Shown here one piece after another: positions 43,348 through 51,383 of a stretch of 64,000 nt of DNA (the first letter of the stretch is position 1; each line of letters begins with the position of its first letter). Position numbers and translations under genes: made by a program. The stretch comes from Pacificoceanicola sp048553275 (lineage in GTDB: Bacteria > Pseudomonadota > Alphaproteobacteria > Rhodobacterales > Rhodobacteraceae). The notes under the pieces are model-generated. The model worked only from the letters and a program-made list of their open reading frames with translations. It did no database searches and had not been told where the DNA came from. The stretch covers positions 92,454 through 156,453 of the forward strand of contig NZ_JBLZMW010000012.1 in the NCBI RefSeq assembly GCF_048553275.1, read 5' to 3'.

Positions 43348-43758
43348 TCAGCGTTTCTTCAGCTTTTCGTCGAGCGTATCGGCAAGACTTTCAACCCGCG
43401 CCGCGACCTCGGCCAGCCCGTCGGTCACATCCTCCGGGATAACCGCGACTTCGACCTTTTCCGGCTCGGGCGGCGGTGCGTTTCTGAGCTGTTCCAACTC
43501 GCTTTTCAGACCTGACAGACGGTCCTCCGCCTCGCGCAGGCGCTCTTCGAGGCCTGCGGTCTTGTCCGCCAGCATCAGACCCGCCATCAGCAGCATCCGC
43601 CCTTCGGGCATCCTGCCGATTTGCTGCACAAGAACCTGCGCCTCGGTGTCGAGCAAGCCGGCAGCGGAGATCAGGAACTGTTCCTCGCCCTTCTGGCAGG
43701 CGACTTCAAACGTGCGCCCGCCGATATGGATCGGCACTTCGATCTGTACGGACATCAT
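43348..43758 (-). CDS. zapA: Cell division protein ZapA
   Basis: 136 residues from the first of two ATGs (43758); the second is at 43755. ZapA binds FtsZ and bundles protofilaments. IEVPIHIGGRTFEVACQKGEE is the N-terminal beta hairpin, VQQIGRMPEGRMLLMAGLMLADK the dimer helix, and the rest a coiled coil (LEERLREAEDRLSGLKSELEQL) followed by an extra acidic/Pro tail. Its start overlaps the stop of the upstream coiled-coil gene. AGGAGAG lies before the ATG. Confidence 0.87.
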   Translation of the reverse strand: MMSVQIEVPIHIGGRTFEVACQKGEEQFLISAAGLLDTEAQVLVQQIGRMPEGRMLLMAGLMLADKTAGLEERLREAEDRLSGLKSELEQLRNAPPPEPEKVEVAVIPEDVTDGLAEVAARVESLADTLDEKLKKR

Positions 43759-44408
43759 ACGCTCTCCTGCTGGTCTTGGTCTTCGGTCTCGGCTCCGGCG
43801 GGTGCCTCTGCCCCGCTCAGCAGCGGGGTCAGCGCGTCCAGCACCGCCTTGGCCTCGGCAGCTTCGGCGGCACGCGCGGCGCGCAGGGCATCCAGCTCGG
43901 CGGCCATGGCGGCATTGATCAGAGACGGATCGGACAGCCCCTTGGCATTGGCCGCACGCAGCGCTCCGACCGTCTCCTGCAGGGCCTCCTGCGAGGCGCG
44001 CAGGCTCTGCAACTCGCCATCGAGCTGGCTCAGCGCCTCGCGCCCGGAGGCCAGCTGTTCGCGCAGGCTGGCAGTCTCGTTGCCCTGCCGTTCGCTTAAG
44101 GTGCGCAGCCGTTCTTCAAGCTGGGCATTGGTCAGCTTCTCGTCCTCCAGAGCCTCGCGCAGCTGTGCCAGTTCTTCGGGATCGGCCAGCGGCCCTTCGG
44201 GCGCGGCAACCGGCTCGGGTTCCGGCATGGCCTGCATGGCACGCAGGGCGGCCTGCGCCTCCTCGGCCTCGGCCATCGCTTTTTCCGTCTGGGCCCGCAT
44301 CGCGGCCAGCTCGGCGTTGATCGCCCCCGGCTCCCATTGATCAAGGCCAGTACCGATGCGATCCAGCGCACGGGTGATCCGCGCCTGCAACTCGTCTATC
44401 TGAGCCAT
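43755..44408 (-). CDS. Coiled-coil protein upstream of zapA
   Basis: 217 residues, Ala/Glu/Leu/Gln-rich, coiled coil over about residues 35-70 and 85-160 (LREALEDEKLTNAQLEERLR, LDGELQSLRASQEALQETV), with a Pro/Glu linker near 65-75. No signal peptide or membrane segment. Overlaps zapA by four bases, which suggests it works with ZapA at the division site, perhaps in the role ZapB has elsewhere (inference; there is no sequence match I can claim). Divergent to tkt. Confidence 0.75.
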   Translation of the reverse strand: MAQIDELQARITRALDRIGTGLDQWEPGAINAELAAMRAQTEKAMAEAEEAQAALRAMQAMPEPEPVAAPEGPLADPEELAQLREALEDEKLTNAQLEERLRTLSERQGNETASLREQLASGREALSQLDGELQSLRASQEALQETVGALRAANAKGLSDPSLINAAMAAELDALRAARAAEAAEAKAVLDALTPLLSGAEAPAGAETEDQDQQESV

Positions 44409-44657
44409 TCCGCTCCCCTCAGTGAACTTCTTCGACGGCCCTTGGCCGACGAGAAACGAATCGCCGGCGGACCTTTGGCGCTGAGTTTAGCAAGAGCTCG
44501 GAAAAATTGCGCCCCCTTGCGTTTCAAGTGCTTGGGCGGCGGTCTTCATCCGAACCGCGCGTCCAGATGCCCGCATAGCTTGATCTTCGTGGCGACGCTG
44601 TTATTGAGCCTACCAGCCGCTAAAATTCCTTTACCGCAGCCCGTAAGGACAACACAC

Positions 44658-46676
44658 GTGGACATTCAACAGCTTCGCAGCAGCAATCCCGATCACTGGA
44701 TGCGCGCCACAGCCATCAGAGCTCTCGCCCTCGACGCCGTCGCGGAGGCAAATTCCGGCCACACCGGCATGCCCATCGGCATGGCCGATGTCGCCACCGT
44801 GCTCTTTGGCAATCATCTGAAATACGACGCCCGGAACCCCGAGTGGCACGATCGTGACCGCTTTATCCTGTCGGCCGGTCACGGCTCGATGCTGATCTAT
44901 TCGCTGCTGTATCTCTCCGGCGACCCCGAAGTGACGCTCGACCAGATCAAGAATTTCCGCCAGTGGGGTGCCAAGACCGCAGGCCACCCGGAGAACTTCC
45001 TTCTGAAGGCCGTGGAGACAACCACTGGCCCGCTGGGTCAGGGCATCGCAAACTCGGTCGGCTTTGCCATGGCCGAAGAAATGCTCCGCGCCCGCTTTGG
45101 CAAGAAGCTTGTGGATCATCACACCTATGTCATCGCCGGCGATGGCTGCCTGATGGAAGGCATCAGCCAGGAGGCCATCGGCCTTGCCGGGCGCTATGGC
45201 CTCGGCAAGCTGATCGTGTTCTGGGACAACAACGACATCACAATCGACGGCAAGGTCTCGCTCTCGGACAAGACCGACCAGGTGAAGCGCTTCAAGGCGT
45301 CGGGCTGGCATGTGCAGGAAATCGACGGTCACGATCCCGAAGCGATCGACGCCGCCATCGTCGCCGCCAAGAAATCCAAATCCCCGTCGATGATCGCCTG
45401 CAAGACGCATATCGCGCTTGGCCATGCGGCGCAGGACACCTCCAAGGGCCACGGCGCCCTGACCAACCCCGACCAGAACATCGCGGCCAAGGAAAACTGG
45501 GGCTGGACTTCCGGTCCGTTCGAGGTGCCCGCAGAGGTGCTCGACTGGTGGCGCGCCACCGGCGCGCGCGGGGCCACAGAGCGCGGTGAGTGGGAAAACC
45601 GTCTGGCAGACTGCAGCGAGCAGCGCCAGAAGGAATTCGAGCGCGTGATGACCGGCCAGGCCCCGAAAAAGCTCTCGGCCACGATCAAGGCGCTGAAAAA
45701 GCAGATTTCGGAAACCGCCCCCAAGGTTGCGACCCGCAAGGCGTCGGAAATGGCGCTCGAAGTGATCAACCCGATCATGCCCGAAACCATCGGCGGCTCT
45801 GCTGACCTGACCGGTTCTAACAATACGCTGACCGGCGATATGGGCAAGTTCGACACGGACAACCGCAAGGGCCGCTATGTCTACTGGGGCATCCGTGAAC
45901 ACGGCATGGCCTCGGCGATGAACGGCATCGGCCTGCATGGCGGTCTGCGCCCCTACGGCGGCACCTTCATGGCGTTCACCGATTATGCCCGCCCTGCCAT
46001 GCGCCTTGCGGCCCTGATGAAGACGCCCACCGTCTTTGTCATGACGCATGACAGCATCGGCCTAGGCGAGGACGGTCCGACGCACCAGCCGGTCGAGCAT
46101 CTGGCAATCAGCCGCGCGACGCCGAACACGCTGGTGTTCCGCCCCGCCGATGCGGTCGAGACTGCCGAAGCCTGGGAAATCGCCCTGAACCAGACCGGCA
46201 CCCCCTCGGTGCTGTCGCTGACGCGCCAGAACCTGCCGACGCTGCGCCTTGAGCACAAGACCTCCAACCTGTCGGAAAAGGGCGCATATGTGCTGGCCGA
46301 AGCGACAGGCAAGCGTCAGGCGATCCTGATTGCCACCGGCTCCGAGGTGGAAATTGCGATGGCCGCGCGCGAGGCCCTGCAGGCCGAGGGCATCGGCACC
46401 CGCGTTGTATCCATGCCCTGCATGGAGCTGTTTGCACAGCAGGACGAGAGCTATCGCCGCCGGGTGCTGCCCGCCGGTCCCGTGCGCGTCGGTGTCGAAG
46501 CGGCCGTGCGTCAGGGCTGGGATCGCTGGCTTCTGGGAGAGCGTGGCCGCGAGCAGAAGGCCGATTTCGTCGGCATGACAGGATTTGGCGCTTCGGCCCC
46601 GGCCGAGACACTGTACGAAAAGTTCGGTATCACCGCCGAGAATGTCGCGGGTAAAGTGCGCGCCCTGCTCGGGTAA
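44658..46676 (+). CDS. tkt: Transketolase
   Basis: 672 residues from GTG at 44658 (MDIQQLRSSNPDHW), with AAGGA upstream; ATGs further upstream would add a non-homologous extension. Moves two-carbon units in the pentose phosphate/Calvin pathways. Thiamine diphosphate enzyme: GHTGMPIGMADV, SAGHGSMLIYSLLYL, GPLGQGIANSVG, IAGDGCLMEGISQEA followed by WDNNDITIDG for TPP/Mg2+, then the pyrimidine domain GIREHGMASAMNG and SIGLGEDGPTHQPVEH with catalytic His residues. GTG start and a following terminator-like hairpin. Confidence 0.96.
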   Translation: MDIQQLRSSNPDHWMRATAIRALALDAVAEANSGHTGMPIGMADVATVLFGNHLKYDARNPEWHDRDRFILSAGHGSMLIYSLLYLSGDPEVTLDQIKNFRQWGAKTAGHPENFLLKAVETTTGPLGQGIANSVGFAMAEEMLRARFGKKLVDHHTYVIAGDGCLMEGISQEAIGLAGRYGLGKLIVFWDNNDITIDGKVSLSDKTDQVKRFKASGWHVQEIDGHDPEAIDAAIVAAKKSKSPSMIACKTHIALGHAAQDTSKGHGALTNPDQNIAAKENWGWTSGPFEVPAEVLDWWRATGARGATERGEWENRLADCSEQRQKEFERVMTGQAPKKLSATIKALKKQISETAPKVATRKASEMALEVINPIMPETIGGSADLTGSNNTLTGDMGKFDTDNRKGRYVYWGIREHGMASAMNGIGLHGGLRPYGGTFMAFTDYARPAMRLAALMKTPTVFVMTHDSIGLGEDGPTHQPVEHLAISRATPNTLVFRPADAVETAEAWEIALNQTGTPSVLSLTRQNLPTLRLEHKTSNLSEKGAYVLAEATGKRQAILIATGSEVEIAMAAREALQAEGIGTRVVSMPCMELFAQQDESYRRRVLPAGPVRVGVEAAVRQGWDRWLLGERGREQKADFVGMTGFGASAPAETLYEKFGITAENVAGKVRALLG

Positions 46677-46698
46677 ACCGCACCATTAACATCATTGG

Positions 46699-46729
46699 AA
46701 AGGGCCGGCATGCGCGCTGGCCCTTTTTC
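46699..46729 (+). terminator. Rho-independent terminator of tkt
   Basis: AAAGGGCC-12 nt-GGCCCTTT followed by TTT, 22 bases after the stop; the inner loop can extend the stem further. Confidence 0.75.
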
Positions 46730-46810
46730 GATTCCCACCTGTTTTCTGCGCCCCTGCGCGGCCCGCACGATGGGAAGCCAGCCCCGACCGGGTAGGGTTG
46801 ATTTGCAAAA

Positions 46811-46825
46811 TTGACGTTAGGTCAA
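46811..46825. promoter_or_regulatory. TTGAC-GTTAG-GTCAA palindrome upstream of ppx
   Basis: A perfect 5-base inverted repeat with a 5-base centre, about 80 bases upstream of the ppx start. The spacing is one base more than an FNR box (N4), so the binding protein is unknown. It is the only conspicuous site in this 227-base gap besides the tkt terminator. Confidence 0.35.
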
Positions 46826-46903
46826 GCAATTCTCCGCCACTCCCCCCTTGCTCCTGCTTGACCGAATGGGCCATTCCGGCACAGGGTGACTTTGGGGATG
46901 ACC

Positions 46904-48466
46904 ATGGATGCAATGACAGATCCGGACCATCACGACTGGGGGCCATTTGGGCGCCCGATTTTCGACGATCCCAAGGCGCGGCACCTGAAACGGGTCGGCG
47001 TCGTGGATATCGGATCGAACTCTGTCCGGCTCGTGGTCTTTGACGGTGCAGCCCGCAGTCCCGCCTATTTCTACAACGAAAAGGTCATGTGCGGCCTCGG
47101 CGCGGGCATGTCGGAAAGCGGCGTTCTCAACCCCGAAGGAAAGGCGCGCGCGCTGTCGGCCATGAAACGCTTCAAGCTGCTCGCCGATGGCATGGAACTG
47201 CCCACGCTCACGGTTGTGGCCACCGCCGCAATGCGCGACGCCAAGGACGGCCCGGCTTTCCGCGAAGAGCTTGAAGCGGCCACGGGCCTCAAGATCCACG
47301 TCATCGACGGCGAAGAGGAAGCGCGGCTGTCGGCGCAGGGGGTTTTGCTGGGATGGCCCGGCGCCTACGGCCTGATCTGTGACATTGGCGGCTCGTCGAT
47401 GGAGCTGGCCGAGATTCACGAAGGCGTCGTCGGAAAATGCGTCACCTCGCCGCTTGGCCCCCTGAAATTCAAGGATATGGAGGGTGGCGCGGAGGCGCGC
47501 AAGGCGCACATCAAGACGATCATCAAGGATCTCGGCAACGCCCTTGGCGCGCAACGCGACCGCCTGTTCCTTGTCGGCGGCAGCTGGCGCGCGATTGCCC
47601 GGATCGACATGGAACGCCGCGGCTACCCGCTGCACGTGCTGCATGAATATCGCATGGATGTGCAAGCAGTGACCGATACGCTGACGTTCATCGAAGGGTC
47701 GGATCTCGAAGAATTGCGCAAGGCCTGCTCGATTTCCTCGGCACGGATGGAGCTTGTACCCTATGCAGCCGAAGTCCTGGCGCGGCTGATCAAGACCTTC
47801 AAACCGCATGACATCGCGATTTCAAGCTATGGTATCCGCGAGGGCCTGCTTTACGAACAAATGCCGCAGGAAGTGCGCGAACGCGATCCGCTGATCGAGG
47901 CCTGCCGATTTGCCGAAAGCAAGGACGCCCGGCTTCCCGGGTTCGGGCGCAAGCTCTACAAATTCGTACTGCCGCTCTTTGCCGACGCCGATGCCTCGCG
48001 TCTGCGCATCGTGCGCGCCGCCTGCCTCTTGCATGACGTCAGCTGGCGGGCGCATCCCGATTACCGGGCGGAGTTCTGTTTTGATAATTCGACCCGCGCG
48101 AACCTTGGCGGGCTGACGCATTCGGAACGCATCTACCTTGGCCTCGCCCTGCTGCACCGCTATCGCAACAAACGCGAAGGCACGCATTTCGAGGACATGT
48201 ACAGCCTTCTCAAAGAGTCGGACGTGACGGAGGCCGAAGTGCTCGGAAAGGCCATGCGCCTTGGCGCGATGCTCTGGATGACCGACGCTGGCCAGGACAA
48301 GGCGCGCCTGAGCTGGGACACCTGGACCAAACGCCTCTGCCTCCACCTCTCCGAAGATGCGGCGCCGCTCTATGGCGAGGTCACGCAATCGCGCTTCACC
48401 TCCCTGGCAAGCTCTCTTGGCGCTGAAACCGTCGATATGCTGATCACGGAGACGGAGCAGGAGTAA
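46904..48466 (+). CDS. ppx: Exopolyphosphatase / guanosine pentaphosphatase family (Ppx/GppA)
   Basis: 520 residues from ATG at 46904 (MDAMTDPDHH), chosen because GGGGA sits 5 bases upstream; ATG at 46898 is also possible. Actin-like ATPase fold: VDIGSNSVRLVVFDG (phosphate 1), VVATAAMRDAKDGPAF, VIDGEEEARLSAQGVLLGWPG, and CDIGGSSMELAEI (phosphate 2). A C-terminal helical HD-like domain follows (LLHDVSWRAHPDYR). Removes terminal phosphate from polyphosphate or pppGpp. Single gene. Confidence 0.92.
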   Translation: MDAMTDPDHHDWGPFGRPIFDDPKARHLKRVGVVDIGSNSVRLVVFDGAARSPAYFYNEKVMCGLGAGMSESGVLNPEGKARALSAMKRFKLLADGMELPTLTVVATAAMRDAKDGPAFREELEAATGLKIHVIDGEEEARLSAQGVLLGWPGAYGLICDIGGSSMELAEIHEGVVGKCVTSPLGPLKFKDMEGGAEARKAHIKTIIKDLGNALGAQRDRLFLVGGSWRAIARIDMERRGYPLHVLHEYRMDVQAVTDTLTFIEGSDLEELRKACSISSARMELVPYAAEVLARLIKTFKPHDIAISSYGIREGLLYEQMPQEVRERDPLIEACRFAESKDARLPGFGRKLYKFVLPLFADADASRLRIVRAACLLHDVSWRAHPDYRAEFCFDNSTRANLGGLTHSERIYLGLALLHRYRNKREGTHFEDMYSLLKESDVTEAEVLGKAMRLGAMLWMTDAGQDKARLSWDTWTKRLCLHLSEDAAPLYGEVTQSRFTSLASSLGAETVDMLITETEQE

Positions 48467-48527
48467 CGCCTGCGCAGGCTTTCAGCGCATCAAAGGGGCC
48501 GTGCTGCGCCAGACGCGCCACCCCGCC

Positions 48528-48887
48528 TCAAAGCTCGATCTCTTCACCCTCGGGGGTTTCCACCGCGTCCGGCGTTTTCTTGCGCAGTATGATATCACCG
48601 TTCGGCAGCATTTCCGGCGGGTGATAGGCGGACCAGTCCTGCACCTGGCCCATCAGATCGCGCAGCGCCGGACCCATTTCCCTGGCAAAATCATCCAGAA
48701 ACGGCCGGGCCTCTTCGGCCATGCCTTCGAGTTCCTTGAGCGCCGGCTCCATCTCTGTCATCAGCCCGCGCATGAAGAGCTTCATCCCCTCTTCCATCAG
48801 GCTCGGACCGTTCTCCTCCGGCTCCTGCGCCATAACCGGCGCGGCAAGCATGGCAAGAACGAAGAAAGGGGCAAGGACATGGGTCAT
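48528..48887 (-). CDS. Small periplasmic protein, unknown function
   Basis: 119 residues from ATG at 48887 (MTHVLAPFFVLAMLAAPVMAQ), a clear Sec signal peptide cleaved after MAQ or VMA. The mature part is acidic and helical with Met-rich segments (LMEEGMKLFMRGLMTEMEPAL) and ends PPEMLPNGDIILRKK followed by an acidic tail. Such proteins are common in Rhodobacteraceae and are sometimes wrongly labelled as ATPases; no nucleotide-binding motif is present. Stands alone, 41 bases downstream of the racemase gene on the same strand. Confidence 0.75.
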   Translation of the reverse strand: MTHVLAPFFVLAMLAAPVMAQEPEENGPSLMEEGMKLFMRGLMTEMEPALKELEGMAEEARPFLDDFAREMGPALRDLMGQVQDWSAYHPPEMLPNGDIILRKKTPDAVETPEGEEIEL

Positions 48888-48928
48888 GCCTTGATTATAG
48901 GCCAACCTGCCCGCCCATGTAAGGGGCC

Positions 48929-49564
48929 TCAGAGCGCGGCCGCCATCGCAACGGCGGCGCGCACCCCGTCGATCATCCGAACCGAGCTGCCCTGCCCGGC
49001 CCGCGCCGCGATATCGACCATGCCGCCACAGCCGAGCACGACGCTTTGCACACCGTCCTCTGCCTCGGCCCGGCGTACCTCGTCCAGCACCTTTTGCGTC
49101 GCGCCTTCGGGATCGTGTTCGAGAGCCAGAACCGGCACGTCGCTGGCCCGCACCCGCCCCAGATGCGCCCCGAGGCCATAGCGCTGGATATTCTCCTGCA
49201 GCACCGGCACCGACACCGAAAGCGTCGTCACCACGGAGAACCGCGCGCCAACGGCCAGCGCAGTGAGATAGGCCGCCTGGCCGATGCCCAGCACCGGACA
49301 GCCCACCAGCGCCCGCGCCTCATCAAGGCCGGTATCGTCGAAGCAGCCGATGATGATCGCCTGCGTGCCGGTTTGCGCCGCCTGTTCCACCACCTCCAGC
49401 ATCGGCGGCACCGCCGCTGCGCCGTCGTCCGCCCCCTGGATCGCCGCCGGACCGCCATGATTGGTGAGCCCCTGGATCAAGACACCCGGCGCCACCTGCC
49501 GCGCGACCCGCAGCATGCTCTCCGTCATCGCAACGGTACTGTTGGGATTGATGAGCGTGATCAT
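48929..49564 (-). CDS. Hydantoin racemase / Asp-Glu racemase family
   Basis: 211 residues. Cofactor-independent two-cysteine racemase fold: the N-terminal ITLINPNSTVAMT binds substrate, and the paired catalytic Cys are in IIIGCFDDTGLDEA and VVLGCGGMVDIA. It matches the hydantoin/allantoin racemase branch (ASP_GLU_RACEMASE, HyuE-like) rather than MurI by length and motif context. Start overlaps the permease stop by four bases (ATGA), so it belongs to the ABC transporter operon and probably acts on the imported compound. Natural substrate not determined. Confidence 0.85.
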   Translation of the reverse strand: MITLINPNSTVAMTESMLRVARQVAPGVLIQGLTNHGGPAAIQGADDGAAAVPPMLEVVEQAAQTGTQAIIIGCFDDTGLDEARALVGCPVLGIGQAAYLTALAVGARFSVVTTLSVSVPVLQENIQRYGLGAHLGRVRASDVPVLALEHDPEGATQKVLDEVRRAEAEDGVQSVVLGCGGMVDIAARAGQGSSVRMIDGVRAAVAMAAAL

Positions 49565-50400
49565 ACCAAGCCCTTGCCCTTGTCCGATCCGGCCTTTGCC
49601 TTGCGCCGCCCGCTGAAGAAGGCAATGCCAAGGAAAACCCCGATCAGCACGAGCGAGAACAGCGTGGTCAACGTCCCCAGCGCATAAAGCACCGGCGAGG
49701 TCACATTCGTCGTCATACCGAAAATCTCCAACGGCAGCGTATTATAGCTTCCGGCGGTCAACAGCGTCCGGGCGAATTCGTCATAGCTGAGGGTAAAGCC
49801 AAACAGCGCCACCCCGATCAGCGACGGCGCGATGATCGGGATCACCACATGGCGCAGCGTCTGCCACGGCGTCGCGCCCAGATCGCGCGCCGCCTCCTCA
49901 TAGCTTTTGTCAAAACGGTTGAAGACGGCAAACATGATCAGCAGACCAAAGGGCAGCGTCCAGGTCAGCTGCGCGCCGAAACCGGAGGTCGCCCAATGCA
50001 CCGGCAGGCCACCCTGGGAAAAGATCAGGCCAACGCCAAGCGAGATCAGGATCGACGGGATCACGAGGCTCGTAATGATCAGATAAAACACGACGCCCGA
50101 GCCCCTGAACCGCTTGCGAAAGGCAAGGCCGCCCATGACGGAGACAACGACGGTCGTCACCATGACCATGAGGCCAAGCGCAAGCGAGCGTCGGAAACTG
50201 CCCCAGATGTCCCCCACGGCCTGCTGCTCGAACAGATCGCGGAACCAGTGCAACGACACGCCGTTCATCGGAAAGGTCAGCCCGCCCTGCGGGCCTTGAA
50301 ACGACAGAATACCAATGGTCAACGTCGGGCCATAAAGAAACAGCAAGAACAGCGCAAAGAAGGCCGACAGGACATAGAAAGATCTCGGACGCGGTTCCAT
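49561..50400 (-). CDS. ABC transporter permease, PotC-like
   Basis: 279 residues, six membrane helices beginning SFYVLSAFFALFLLFLYGP. The cytoplasmic EAA loop that docks to the ATPase is EAARDLGATPWQTLRHVVIPI. Resembles PotC of the spermidine/putrescine type (LSYDEFARTLLTAGSYNTLPLEI, FSYDEF-like motif). Second permease of the transporter, with the PotB-like gene four bases upstream and the racemase overlapping its end. The C-terminus is basic (RRKAKAGSDKGKGLV). Confidence 0.9.
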   Translation of the reverse strand: MEPRPRSFYVLSAFFALFLLFLYGPTLTIGILSFQGPQGGLTFPMNGVSLHWFRDLFEQQAVGDIWGSFRRSLALGLMVMVTTVVVSVMGGLAFRKRFRGSGVVFYLIITSLVIPSILISLGVGLIFSQGGLPVHWATSGFGAQLTWTLPFGLLIMFAVFNRFDKSYEEAARDLGATPWQTLRHVVIPIIAPSLIGVALFGFTLSYDEFARTLLTAGSYNTLPLEIFGMTTNVTSPVLYALGTLTTLFSLVLIGVFLGIAFFSGRRKAKAGSDKGKGLV

Positions 50401-50403
50401 GGC

Positions 50404-51258
50404 TCAAAGCTCCTTACGAATATCGACAAAGCGCAGCAGGATGCCGATCACGATCAGCACGGTGCACAGCAGCACAACCGCCGTGGCCGAGGCCGAGGGA
50501 TAGGCGAGCAAGGCAATGTCATTGGATATCAGCCGCCCGACGTTTGCGGACTGGCTGCCGGACATGAAGCGCACGGTGATGAAATCGCCCATCACAAGCG
50601 TCACCACGAAAATCGTACCGATCATGATACCGGGCTTCGTGAGCGGGATGATGACATTCCACAGGATCTGCGCGCCATTCGCCCCGGCATCGCGTGCGGC
50701 CTCGATCAGGCTCTTGTCGATGCGCATCATGGTGTTGAAGATCGGCACGACCATGAACAGCGTATAAAGATGAACAAAGGCAAGGATCACCGCGAAATCG
50801 CTGAACAAAAGCCATTCCACCGGCTCGTCGATCACCCCCCACGAAAGCAGGGCCGAATTTGCGATGCCATTGCGGCCCAGGAACGGGATCCAGGAGATCA
50901 TCCGAATGATATTCGAAGTCCAGAACGGGATCGTACACAGCAGAAAGAGCGCGATCTGCCATGTCAGGCTCCGCACGTGGAATGCGAGGAAATAGGCAAC
51001 CGTAAAGCCGATCGCGAGGGTAAAGACCCAGGTGATCGCGGCATATTTGAAGGTATTGAAAAACACCTTGTAAGTCACTGGCGAGCCGAAGAGAAATTCG
51101 TAATTCTCGAAATCGAAGGCCGGGATGATGGAAAACTCGGTCGCCTGCCAGAAGCTGACGATGACGATCATGATGATCGGCAAAACGAGGAACGCCAGCA
51201 GGACCGCCATCAGCGGCGAGACCATAAGCCAACCGGTCACTTGACGGTTCAGTTGCAC
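50404..51258 (-). CDS. ABC transporter permease, PotB-like
   Basis: 284 residues, six membrane helices, the first being WLMVSPLMAVLLAFLVLPIIMIVIVSF. EAA loop EAARDAGANGAQILWNVIIPLTKPG. FWTSNIIRMISWIPFLGRNGI is typical of the PotB/PotH branch. Pairs with the PotC-like permease. It is separated from the binding-protein gene by 125 bases that contain two strong hairpins and a half copy of the dispersed repeat, so it may be made in smaller amounts than the binding protein. Confidence 0.9.
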   Translation of the reverse strand: MQLNRQVTGWLMVSPLMAVLLAFLVLPIIMIVIVSFWQATEFSIIPAFDFENYEFLFGSPVTYKVFFNTFKYAAITWVFTLAIGFTVAYFLAFHVRSLTWQIALFLLCTIPFWTSNIIRMISWIPFLGRNGIANSALLSWGVIDEPVEWLLFSDFAVILAFVHLYTLFMVVPIFNTMMRIDKSLIEAARDAGANGAQILWNVIIPLTKPGIMIGTIFVVTLVMGDFITVRFMSGSQSANVGRLISNDIALLAYPSASATAVVLLCTVLIVIGILLRFVDIRKEL

Positions 51259-51269
51259 GCCGCCTTCCC

Positions 51270-51290
51270 TTCTTCTCTGTCAAAATATCC
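51270..51290. repeat. Half copy of the dispersed inverted repeat
   Basis: TTCTTCTCTG-TCA-AAATATCC is a full match to the right arm of the 63-bp repeat; no left arm is present. It sits just before the PotB-like start. Confidence 0.6.
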
Positions 51291-51321
51291 TCGGGGGGAG
51301 CAGCCCGGTCCGCGACGCGGC

Positions 51322-51372
51322 GAAGGCTCGGCAAGAGCCTTCGAGGGCTGCACGGGGGGCAGACAGCCCCCC
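51322..51372 (-). other. Two tandem intercistronic hairpins
   Basis: GAAGGCTC-5 nt-GAGCCTTC at 51322-51342 and GGGGGGC-5 nt-GCCCCCC at 51354-51372, with perfect stems of 8 and 7 pairs. The second starts 11 bases after the binding-protein stop codon. Neither is followed by a U-run on the minus strand. They fit the usual role of protecting the upstream binding-protein message in ABC operons. Confidence 0.7.
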
Positions 51373-51383
51373 GCCTTAGGTCA

